This document shows, piece after piece, positions 1 to 5,219 of a DNA stretch of 11,184 nt. How positions within the stretch are numbered: position 1 is the stretch's first letter; the number at the start of each line of letters is the position of its first letter. A program made the translations under genes and the position numbers. Source of the stretch: Hyphomicrobiales bacterium (lineage in GTDB: Bacteria; Pseudomonadota; Alphaproteobacteria; Rhizobiales; Afifellaceae); assembly GCA_013812985.1 (NCBI GenBank), contig JACCSN010000589.1, positions 1 to 11,184 on the forward strand, written 5' to 3'. The notes beneath the pieces are model-generated. The model had not been told where the DNA came from, made no database searches, and saw only the letters and a program-made list of their open reading frames with translations.

Positions 1-315
1 TTCTCCGGCGAGGTGGCGCTCTACGAGAAGATCGCCGATATCCGGCGCCTCCATGGCTGCGCCATCCTGCTCGTCTCTCACGATCTTCACGTCGTCATGG
101 CCGCTTCCGACCATGTCGTCTGCCTGAACGGCCATGTGTGCTGCGCCGGAATTCCGCGCGAGGTGGCAGAGGCGCCGGAATATCTCCGGCTGTTCGGGCC
201 ACGGGCGGCGAGCACGGTCGCCATCTACCGACATCATCACAACCACGTCCACGGCCTGCACGGGGAAGTGCTCGACGCCGGGCAATGTTCCTGCGGGAGG
301 CAGCACGATCAATAG
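1..315 (+). CDS. znuC: Zinc ABC transporter ATP-binding protein ZnuC (3' part only)
   Basis: This is the last 104 residues of an ABC ATPase, open at the left edge. It would power high-affinity Zn2+ import together with the periplasmic binding protein ZnuA and the permease ZnuB, on the cytoplasmic face of the inner membrane. The visible part begins just after where the Walker B/D-loop should lie. It contains the H-loop (ILLVSHDLHVVM), followed by CLNGHVCCAG, a stretch typical of ZnuC rather than of generic ABC ATPases. The tail carries a histidine-rich run (YRHHHNHVHGLHG) and a CSC pair near the end, which could bind zinc. The Walker A and signature motifs lie outside the window. The stop codon overlaps the 3' end of the convergent Nudix gene by 7 bases. 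No znuB follows on this strand, so the permease must be upstream or elsewhere. A manganese or iron importer ATPase is the main alternative, but the tail favours zinc. Confidence 0.85.
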   Translation, partial: FSGEVALYEKIADIRRLHGCAILLVSHDLHVVMAASDHVVCLNGHVCCAGIPREVAEAPEYLRLFGPRAASTVAIYRHHHNHVHGLHGEVLDAGQCSCGRQHDQ

Positions 316-905
316 CGTCGGCCAGCCTCCGTCTCCTCAAGCAGCAGTCGCTGGACGAGGATGAGGGTCTTGGCGTCCTCGATCTCGCCCCGCCGCGCCA
401 TTCCAAATAGCTCCGGCAGGGCGACCTCGACCACCTCGATGTCCTCGCCCTCATGCGGATTGCCGCCGCCATCCTCCGTCTTGTCCGCGGCGGAGACCTC
501 CGCGATGAAGAGGTGCATGCGCTCGGTGAGCGTCCCGGCCGACGGAACCACGCTGCCGATCTTTCGGAGCTTGCCGATCTTCAGGCCGATCTCCTCCTCC
601 GCCTCCCGCCGCGCCGTTTGCTCCGGCGTCTCCCCCGGATCGATGATGCCGGCGCAAGCTTCAAGCAGATAGGGATCGGCGTTTGCGGCGATCAGCGGCG
701 CCCGCCATTGCCGCACCAGGATCGCCAGCTGGCGCTCGCGGTCGATGGCGAGCACCACGCTCGCCTCCCCGTGCTCGATCACCTCGCGCTCATGGCGCCG
801 GACCCGGCCCTTCAGGTCGGCCGCTTCGACCGTGACGATCTCCAATGTGTTCCAGCCCTTGAAGATCGGCCGGCGGGCCACGATGCGCGGCATGTCGGAC
901 GTCAT
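309..905 (-). CDS. Nudix hydrolase, NudK-like nucleotide-sugar pyrophosphatase
   Basis: This 198-residue protein has a perfect Nudix box. It starts at G86, with E92 and then R100-E101-A-E-E104-E105-I-G107 filling GX5EX7REUXEEXGU, the Mg2+-binding helix-loop-helix that cleaves nucleoside diphosphates linked to another group. The region after the box (a SAGTLTE segment, a GGG at about 146-148, EDIEV at 154-158, then GEIEDAKT) resembles E. coli NudK, a GDP-mannose pyrophosphatase. ADP-ribose pyrophosphatase is the alternative, and the substrate cannot be settled by reading. I chose the ATG at 905 because a GAGGAG (915-920) sits nine bases upstream. The frame is open to an ATG at 971, which would add 22 low-complexity residues, but I see no comparable ribosome site there. 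The gene lies 78 bases behind the LysR gene on the same strand, so read-through is possible. Its 3' end overlaps znuC. Confidence 0.86.
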   Translation of the reverse strand: MTSDMPRIVARRPIFKGWNTLEIVTVEAADLKGRVRRHEREVIEHGEASVVLAIDRERQLAILVRQWRAPLIAANADPYLLEACAGIIDPGETPEQTARREAEEEIGLKIGKLRKIGSVVPSAGTLTERMHLFIAEVSAADKTEDGGGNPHEGEDIEVVEVALPELFGMARRGEIEDAKTLILVQRLLLEETEAGRRY

Positions 906-908
906 GCG

Positions 909-942
909 CCCGGGCTCCTCGGATGTTTCCGTCAAGCCCGGG
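909..942 (-). promoter_or_regulatory. GC-rich inverted repeat around the Nudix ribosome site
   Basis: On the minus strand CCCGGGCT (942-935) can pair with AGCCCGGG (916-909), giving an 8-bp perfect stem with an 18-base loop. The downstream arm lies between the Shine-Dalgarno sequence and the start codon and includes the last two bases of GAGGAG, so folding could dampen initiation. A GC-rich genome makes 8-bp CCCGGG-containing dyads fairly common, so its function is unproven. Confidence 0.3.
915..920 (-). promoter_or_regulatory. Ribosome binding site deciding the Nudix start
   Basis: On the minus strand this reads GAGGAG, nine bases before the ATG whose first base is 905. It supports the shorter start over the in-frame ATG at 971. 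The last two bases of the site also fall in a possible hairpin arm (909-916 pairing with 935-942). Confidence 0.7.
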
Positions 943-977
943 GTCATCGCCGTGCGACGAACCGGCGTCAAGCCTGG
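931..977. repeat. Imperfect 11-base direct repeat GTCAAGCC(C/T)GG
   Basis: Two copies, at 931-941 and 967-977, differ at one base and are offset by 36 bases in the LysR-Nudix spacer. On the minus strand each carries GCTTGAC, which resembles a -35 element. The upstream one (TTGACG) is followed 17 bases later by GATGAC, a poor -10 match. The pair may be a weak Nudix promoter with a duplicated site, or chance. Confidence 0.3.
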
Positions 978-983
978 CTCCGC

Positions 984-1916
984 TCAGGCCGCCACGGATT
1001 CATAGCCGCGGAAATTCGACTCGATGTGATTGGCCAGCGCATCGAACAGCGGCCCGATGGCGCCGGGGGCGCGGTGCAGCTCGATCCCGAACTGGCCGAT
1101 GGGCGGTAGGCCGACCTCCTCGCCCAGGATCTTCAGGTCGCCTTGCACCGCGGAGCGCGGCAGCGGAGCGATGGCCAGGCCGGCCATGATCGCCGCGAGC
1201 TGACCGAGATAATGCCGGCTTGAATAGGCCACGCGATGGGGAATTCCGGCGCGGTCGAGCGAATCCAGCGCCATCCTGCGCCAGCAGCAGCCGACATGCG
1301 ACAGCGCGAGCCGGAGCGGCCGCGATTCCTGCGCGCAGCCGTTTCGCAGGCCGGCCCAGACGAGCTGCTCCCGATGCACGACATTGCCGTGCGGCTGGCC
1401 ATGGCCCGAGCTGACGAGGGCCACGTCCATCGAGCCGTCCTCCAGTTTCCGCAGCAGATCGCTGCTCGGCAGGCAGGACACGTCGACCTCGATGGTAGGG
1501 TGACTTGCCGCGAAGCGCGCCAGGATGTCGGGCAGGAACCGGCCGGCATAGTCGTCGGGGGTCCCTAGCCGGACGGTCCCCTCGATCTCCGGCGCGCGAA
1601 AACGCTGCAGCGCCTCTTGCGCCAGCTTGAGGATGCGCCGGCCATAGCCGACCAGCGCCTCCCCGTCCGGCGTCAGCACGACCGATCGCCCATCCTTGGC
1701 GAAGAGCGGCCGGCCGACCTGATCCTCGAGCTTCTTCATCTGCATGGAGACAGCTGACGGCGTGCGGTAGACGGCGCGCGCGGCGCGGTTGAAGCTGCCG
1801 GTATCGGCGATGGCCACGAGCGTGCGCAGAAGATCGAGATCGAGCCCGCCGCCGCTGCGGAGATCGAAGCCGGCCTCCGCCTCGGCGGGCTCGGGGTTCA
1901 GTGCAACGACGCTCAT
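984..1916 (-). CDS. LysR-type transcriptional regulator
   Basis: This 310-residue protein has the usual LysR layout: a winged helix-turn-helix at about residues 26-85 (TGSFNRAARAVYRTPSAVS, then the wing with RPLFAKDG and LTPDGE), and a two-lobe effector-binding domain from about 115 to 295. Family members bind DNA as tetramers and switch between repression and activation on binding a small ligand. The ligand is not identifiable here. A roughly 24-residue extension before the helix-turn-helix is rich in Ala and Glu. The ATG at 1916 was chosen because the frame upstream reads low-complexity sequence through the divergent promoter into the DUF1127 gene. A modest GAGG precedes it. The gene is divergent from the DUF1127 gene, and the shared region contains a LysR-type box, so that gene is the obvious candidate target along with autoregulation. 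Read-through into the Nudix gene is possible. Confidence 0.9.
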   Translation of the reverse strand: MSVVALNPEPAEAEAGFDLRSGGGLDLDLLRTLVAIADTGSFNRAARAVYRTPSAVSMQMKKLEDQVGRPLFAKDGRSVVLTPDGEALVGYGRRILKLAQEALQRFRAPEIEGTVRLGTPDDYAGRFLPDILARFAASHPTIEVDVSCLPSSDLLRKLEDGSMDVALVSSGHGQPHGNVVHREQLVWAGLRNGCAQESRPLRLALSHVGCCWRRMALDSLDRAGIPHRVAYSSRHYLGQLAAIMAGLAIAPLPRSAVQGDLKILGEEVGLPPIGQFGIELHRAPGAIGPLFDALANHIESNFRGYESVAA

Positions 1917-1961
1917 TTTCGCCTCGGCTGAATGTTCAGTTCTCCTGACCTGATAGATAAA

Positions 1962-1979
1962 ATCAATTCGCTGGATTGA
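1962..1979. promoter_or_regulatory. Candidate LysR operator (ATC-N9-GAT, T-N11-A)
   Basis: ATC (1962-1964) and GAT (1974-1976) are separated by exactly nine bases, the core described for NodD and other LysR boxes. It is embedded in a perfect dyad, TCAAT (1963-1967) with ATTGA (1975-1979). It overlaps the putative -35 of the DUF1127 promoter and lies between the -35 and -10 candidates of the regulator's own promoter. That position fits activation of one gene and repression of the other. Confidence 0.5.
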
Positions 1980-2012
1980 GCAATAGGGCCGCGTCATATA
2001 TTTCGCATCGAC

Positions 2013-2033
2013 TGATTGAGACAGCTGATCAGC
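2013..2033. promoter_or_regulatory. Second dyad downstream of the putative DUF1127 promoter
   Basis: TGAT (2013-2016) and ATCA (2028-2031) form an inverted repeat with 11 bases between. The right part is itself a perfect 10-base palindrome, GCTGATCAGC (2024-2033). GATTGAG at 2014-2020 repeats the GATTGAG at 1974-1980 in the upstream box. It could be a second regulator site or a leader hairpin. The binding protein is unknown. Confidence 0.35.
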
Positions 2034-2077
2034 CCCAAGACGTGAGGGTGAGCGCCGGGCATGCTTTTTCGGCGAAC

Positions 2078-2084
2078 AAAGGAG
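2078..2084 (+). promoter_or_regulatory. Strong ribosome binding site of the DUF1127 gene
   Basis: AAAGGAG lies seven bases before the ATG at 2092, in an A-rich context without obvious pairing. It contrasts with the buried site of the downstream pepN gene. Confidence 0.7.
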
Positions 2085-2091
2085 AATTGCC

Positions 2092-2367
2092 ATGCGTGAA
2101 GCAGCTTCATTCATCGCCAGCCAGAAAGCATCGGCCTCCGAGGGACTTCTGTCTGCGGCGACGCACATGGCCCGGACGGCGCTTCGCTCCTGGACCCAGC
2201 GCCGGAATCTGGTGAAGCTCGGCGACTTCGACGATCGCCAGCTCGCGGATATCGGCATCACCCGGGAGGATCTGGGCTGGGCGTTGAACCTGCCCTACTC
2301 CCACGACCCGAGCATGGCTTTGCAGGAGCGCGCCACGCTGCGCCGCGTACAGGGCTGGGGCGACTGA
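2092..2367 (+). CDS. Small DUF1127 (YjiS-like) domain protein
   Basis: This 91-residue protein is soluble, with no signal peptide or membrane segment. The C-terminal half holds the DUF1127 core at about residues 37-66 (RRNLVKLGDFDDRQLADIG, then ITREDLGWAL). The first 30 or so residues are Ala/Ser-rich and poorly conserved-looking. The Arg-rich turn just before the core (about 32-38) and another near the C-terminus (about 80-85) are basic. Family knowledge: DUF1127 proteins are small, often stress-induced alphaproteobacterial proteins. An RNA-binding role has been reported for Rhodobacter CcaF1, and links to phosphate and carbon metabolism for Agrobacterium members. The biochemical activity of this one is unknown. 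An excellent AAAGGAG fixes the start. It is divergent from the LysR gene, its likely regulator, and 86 bases upstream of pepN on the same strand, so partial cotranscription with pepN is possible. Confidence 0.88.
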   Translation: MREAASFIASQKASASEGLLSAATHMARTALRSWTQRRNLVKLGDFDDRQLADIGITREDLGWALNLPYSHDPSMALQERATLRRVQGWGD

Positions 2368-2421
2368 GCCACCGTTGCGAGGCTCTTAAGCGCGTGCGAG
2401 GTTTCACGCCTTTCCGGAAAG
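2366..2421 (+). repeat. Three short inverted repeats in the DUF1127-pepN spacer
   Basis: Three dyads stand in a row: GAGCC (2366-2370) with GGCTC (2381-2385), GCGTG (2392-2396) with CACGC (2405-2409), and the perfect 12-base palindrome CTTTCCGGAAAG (2410-2421). None is followed by a real T-run, so they are poor intrinsic terminators. The palindrome could be a protein-binding site. They may also shape the pepN leader RNA. Confidence 0.4.
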
Positions 2422-2422
2422 A

Positions 2423-2460
2423 TGCTATCGGAACTCCTTAACAAGGAGTTTCGATGCGCA
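2423..2460 (+). promoter_or_regulatory. Long hairpin burying the pepN ribosome site and start codon
   Basis: The arm at 2427-2439 pairs with 2443-2455 over 13 base pairs (one G-U) around a three-base AAC loop. A U-G pair (2426-2456) then, past one bulged C (2457), TGC (2423-2425) with GCA (2458-2460) extend it to about 17 pairs. The 3' arm contains the whole Shine-Dalgarno AAGGAG (2443-2448) and the ATG (2454-2456). The 5' arm carries the anti-Shine-Dalgarno CTCCTT (2434-2439). Folded, it should block initiation, suggesting control by coupling, a protein, an sRNA or temperature. It could instead be a DNA operator or a weak terminator of the DUF1127 transcript. Confidence 0.6.
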
Positions 2461-5099
2461 CCGAGAACGCTCCCCTGATCAGGTTGGAAGATTACCGTCC
2501 GCCCGATTACCTGATCGACTCCGTCGATCTCGATATCAGCCTCGCTCCGGAAGCGGCCCGCATTGTCTCACGCCTGTCGCTGCGGCCTCGCGACGTCGCA
2601 CAACTGCGCGTTCCACTGGTGCTCGACGGCGACGGTCTGGTGCTGAAAAGCGTCGCGCTGAATGGCGGCGCGCTTGCCAATGACGCCTATGCGGCCACTG
2701 CCGACCGCCTGACGCTGCATGCGCCCCCCGAAGAACCCTTTCAGCTTGAGATCGTCACCGAAGCGAACCCATCGGCGAACAGCGCCTTGATGGGGCTCTA
2801 TCTTTCGAGCGGCATCTACACGACGCAATGCGAGGCCGAGGGCTTCCGCCGGATCACCTACTTCCTCGATCGACCGGATGTCTTGTCGGTCTACACAACG
2901 CGGATCGAGGCGCGCAAAAGCGAAGCGCCGATCCTGCTCGGCAACGGCAACCTGAGCGATTCCGGCGATATCGCGGGCTCGGATCGGCACTATGCCGTCT
3001 GGCGCGACCCGTTCCCGAAACCGTCCTACCTGTTCGCCATCGTCGGCGGGGCGCTGGCCAGCATTCACGACGTGTTCCAGACGCGCTCGGGGCGGAAGGT
3101 CGAGCTTGGCATCTATTGCGAGCCGGGCAAGGAAGAGCGCTGCCGATATGCTATGGACGCGCTAAAGCGCTCCATGCGCTGGGACGAGGAGCGGTTCGGC
3201 CTGGAATATGACCTCGACGTCTTCAATATCGTTGCCGTGTCGGACTTCAACATGGGCGCGATGGAAAACAAAGGCCTCAACATCTTCAACGACAAATACG
3301 TGCTGGTCGATGAGGAAACCGGAACCGATCACGATTACGCGCATGTCGAAGCGGTGATCGCGCACGAATATTTCCACAACTGGACGGGAAACAGGATCAC
3401 CTGCCGCAACTGGTTCCAGCTTTGCCTGAAGGAGGGGCTGACGGTTTTCCGGGATCAGGAATTCTCCTCCGACATGCGCTCCCGCTCGGTAAAGCGCATC
3501 TCCGACGTGGCGGCGCTCCGGCAGCATCAATTCCCGGAGGATGCGGGTCCGCTCGCCCATCCGCCGCGGCCGACGAGCTACCGAGAGATCAACAACTTCT
3601 ACACGGCCACGGTCTACGAGAAAGGCGCGGAGATCTGCCGCATGCTGGAGACGGTGCTCGGCCGCGACGGCTTTCGCGCCGGCATGGATCTCTACTTCCA
3701 GCGCCACGACGGCGACGCGGCGACGATCGAGAATTTCCTCGCCTGCTTCAGCGACGCCACCGGGAAGGACCTCGAGCAGTTCGCGCTCTGGTATCACCAG
3801 GCGGGCACGCCGACTGTCACCCTCGCCCATGTTTACGACCCGGAAGCGGAACGACTGAGACTTCGTCTCACGCAGGACTTGCCGGAGACGCCGGACCGGC
3901 TGCCGAAGCAGCCGATGCACATTCCCATCGCCTTCGGGCTTGTCGGGCCGGACGGCCAGGACCTGAGCTTCGCCGCCAGCGCCGGGGCCGAGGTGGCGGA
4001 CGGCGTGATCCATCTCACGTCCGGCAGCGCCGAATTGGTGTTCGACGGCGTCAAGGCGCGCGCGGTGCCCTCCATTTTTCGCGGCTTCTCGGCGCCGGTT
4101 CACATCCAGTCCGACCTCAGTCCGGAGGATCGGCTCTTCCTGACCGGGCGCGATCCGGATCCGTTCAACCGGTGGGAGGCGGCGCAGGAGATTGCGCTCG
4201 GGATGCTGGCGAGCGCGACCGACGCGGTCCGCGCCGGGGGGAAACCGTCGTTCGACCCCCGATTCGCCGAGGAGCTCGCCCGGATCGCCGACAATGACGA
4301 GCTCGACCCGGCCTTCCGGGCGCTGGCATTGTCGCTGCCGAGCGAAACCGATATCGCCCAGGCGATCGGCCGCGACGTCGATCCCGACGCCATCCACGGC
4401 GCCCGTCGCGCGCTCTTAGCCGATCTTGGCGCGCGGATCGGCGATGTCGTCGCGGCGGCCGCCGGGCGCTCGGCTCAAGGGCAGCCCTACTCGCCGGACG
4501 CCGACAACGCCGGCCGCCGGGCGCTGACGCACGCCGCCTGGGGCCTTGGAGCCGCCGGCGGCCTGATGGATGGAAGCGAACTGATCCGGCTTTATTCCGC
4601 CGCGGAGAACCTGACGGATCGGATGGCCGCGCTGCGCCTGCTGGTCCATGACGGGCTTGCGGGGTCCGAAGAGGCGCTGCAAGCCTTCTTCGCGCGCTAC
4701 AGCGACAATCCGCTGGTCCTCGATAAATGGTTCGCCGTTCAGGCGACCGTGCCGGAGCGCGACGCCTTGAAGCGCGTGGAGAGCCTCGGCAGGCACCCGA
4801 GCTTCTCGCTGAAGAACCCGAACCGCGTCTATGCCCTGATCCGATCCTTTGCGGCCGCCAACCCGGTCGGGTTCAATCGGCCGGACGGCGCCGGATATCG
4901 CTATATCGCGGGCATTATCGGCGAGCTTGACCCCCAGAACCCGTCCGTGGCCGCGCGTCTCGCCACGGCTTTCCGGTCCTTCCGCATGCTGGAGCCGATA
5001 CGGCGCGGCCACGCCGAACAGGCGCTTCAAGAGCTGCGCGAGGCCGACAACCTGTCGCGAGACGTAAGCGATATCGTCATGCGGACGCTCGAGGGCTGA
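2454..5099 (+). CDS. pepN: Aminopeptidase N (M1 family zinc metallopeptidase)
   Basis: This 881-residue protein is close to the 870 of E. coli PepN, a cytoplasmic enzyme that removes N-terminal amino acids from peptides late in protein turnover. The catalytic set is complete: GAMEN at 268-272 (binds the substrate amino terminus), HEXXH as HEYFH at 304-308, the third zinc ligand E327 in LKEGLTVF (18 residues after the second His), and Tyr388 in VYEKGAE as the transition-state tyrosine. All are offset by seven from the E. coli numbers. Expected domains are an N-terminal beta domain (about 1-190), a thermolysin-like catalytic domain (about 195-440), a small beta domain (about 450-545) and a helical C-terminal domain to the end. 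No signal peptide is seen. AAGGAG five bases upstream supports the start, but it lies inside a long hairpin with the ATG. Stands 3' of the DUF1127 gene and 5' of the PleC-like kinase. Confidence 0.97.
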   Translation: MRTENAPLIRLEDYRPPDYLIDSVDLDISLAPEAARIVSRLSLRPRDVAQLRVPLVLDGDGLVLKSVALNGGALANDAYAATADRLTLHAPPEEPFQLEIVTEANPSANSALMGLYLSSGIYTTQCEAEGFRRITYFLDRPDVLSVYTTRIEARKSEAPILLGNGNLSDSGDIAGSDRHYAVWRDPFPKPSYLFAIVGGALASIHDVFQTRSGRKVELGIYCEPGKEERCRYAMDALKRSMRWDEERFGLEYDLDVFNIVAVSDFNMGAMENKGLNIFNDKYVLVDEETGTDHDYAHVEAVIAHEYFHNWTGNRITCRNWFQLCLKEGLTVFRDQEFSSDMRSRSVKRISDVAALRQHQFPEDAGPLAHPPRPTSYREINNFYTATVYEKGAEICRMLETVLGRDGFRAGMDLYFQRHDGDAATIENFLACFSDATGKDLEQFALWYHQAGTPTVTLAHVYDPEAERLRLRLTQDLPETPDRLPKQPMHIPIAFGLVGPDGQDLSFAASAGAEVADGVIHLTSGSAELVFDGVKARAVPSIFRGFSAPVHIQSDLSPEDRLFLTGRDPDPFNRWEAAQEIALGMLASATDAVRAGGKPSFDPRFAEELARIADNDELDPAFRALALSLPSETDIAQAIGRDVDPDAIHGARRALLADLGARIGDVVAAAAGRSAQGQPYSPDADNAGRRALTHAAWGLGAAGGLMDGSELIRLYSAAENLTDRMAALRLLVHDGLAGSEEALQAFFARYSDNPLVLDKWFAVQATVPERDALKRVESLGRHPSFSLKNPNRVYALIRSFAAANPVGFNRPDGAGYRYIAGIIGELDPQNPSVAARLATAFRSFRMLEPIRRGHAEQALQELREADNLSRDVSDIVMRTLEG

Positions 5100-5102
5100 A
5101 AG

Positions 5103-5142
5103 GCCACACTGTGGCTGCAATGCGCACGAATTCTGTTGCGCA
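5103..5142. repeat. Inverted repeats just after pepN
   Basis: GCCAC (5103-5107) and GTGGC (5111-5115) form a compact hairpin directly behind the pepN stop. No T-run follows, so it is at best a weak terminator or an RNA 3'-end stabiliser. TGCGCA at 5121-5126 recurs at 5137-5142. Because the hexamer is its own reverse complement, the pair is both a direct and an inverted repeat with a 10-base spacer, a possible binding site upstream of the kinase gene. Confidence 0.35.
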
Positions 5143-5207
5143 AGTGGACAGTCGGAGTCCGCTTGATACAAAGGAAGCTGATTCGGGAGGCGGCGCCCGA
5201 CGGAACC

Positions 5208-5213
5208 AGGAGG
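5208..5213 (+). promoter_or_regulatory. Ribosome binding site deciding the kinase start
   Basis: A perfect AGGAGG lies six bases before the ATG at 5220. The reading frame is open further upstream to a TTG at 5136, but that codon has no comparable site, and the extra residues look like random translation. Confidence 0.75.
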
Positions 5214-5219
5214 CAGAGG

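Larger units (their letters stand above)
1917..2091. promoter_or_regulatory. Divergent control region between the LysR and DUF1127 genes
   Basis: This 175-base spacer is clearly more AT-rich than its surroundings, as expected for two back-to-back promoters. For the + strand, TTGAGC (1976-1981) and TATATT (1997-2002) are -35/-10-like with a 15-base spacer, which is short. For the - strand, TTGCTC (1983-1978) and TTATCT (1960-1955) have a 17-base spacer. A LysR box (1962-1979) touches both. Further dyads are CTGAA-N2-TTCAG (1928-1939), TGAT-N11-ATCA (2013-2031) and GCTGATCAGC (2024-2033). Transcription starts are inferred, not shown. Confidence 0.6.
5100..5219 (+). promoter_or_regulatory. pepN-pleC spacer with probable kinase promoter
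   Basis: This 120-base gap is long enough for a separate promoter. I cannot assign a convincing -35/-10 pair. It contains two GANTC sites, GAGTC (5155-5159) and GATTC (5180-5184), the target of the cell-cycle DNA methylase CcrM found in many alphaproteobacteria. It also holds the TGCGCA pair and a GGAC-N7-GTCC dyad (5146-5160). No complete CtrA-type TTAA-N7-TTAA site was seen. Confidence 0.35.

Noticed and set aside
1917..2261. Upstream extension of the LysR frame to 2261
   Set aside because: It would translate the divergent promoter and the antisense of the DUF1127 gene. The LysR domain is complete from 1916.
2368..2453. A CcsR-type (cuckoo) small RNA downstream of the DUF1127 gene, as known in Rhodobacter
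   Set aside because: I looked for hairpin loops with CCTCCTCCC-like anti-Shine-Dalgarno motifs and found none. The only such sequence is the arm of the pepN hairpin itself.
2427..2455. The pepN hairpin as a rho-independent terminator
   Set aside because: The stem is not GC-rich near its base and is followed by TTTCG inside the pairing and then by the pepN coding region, with no T-run. It is kept only as a minor alternative.
3162..4397. 411-codon minus-strand frame inside pepN
   Set aside because: It is a shadow of pepN, with no ribosome site or protein motif that I can support.
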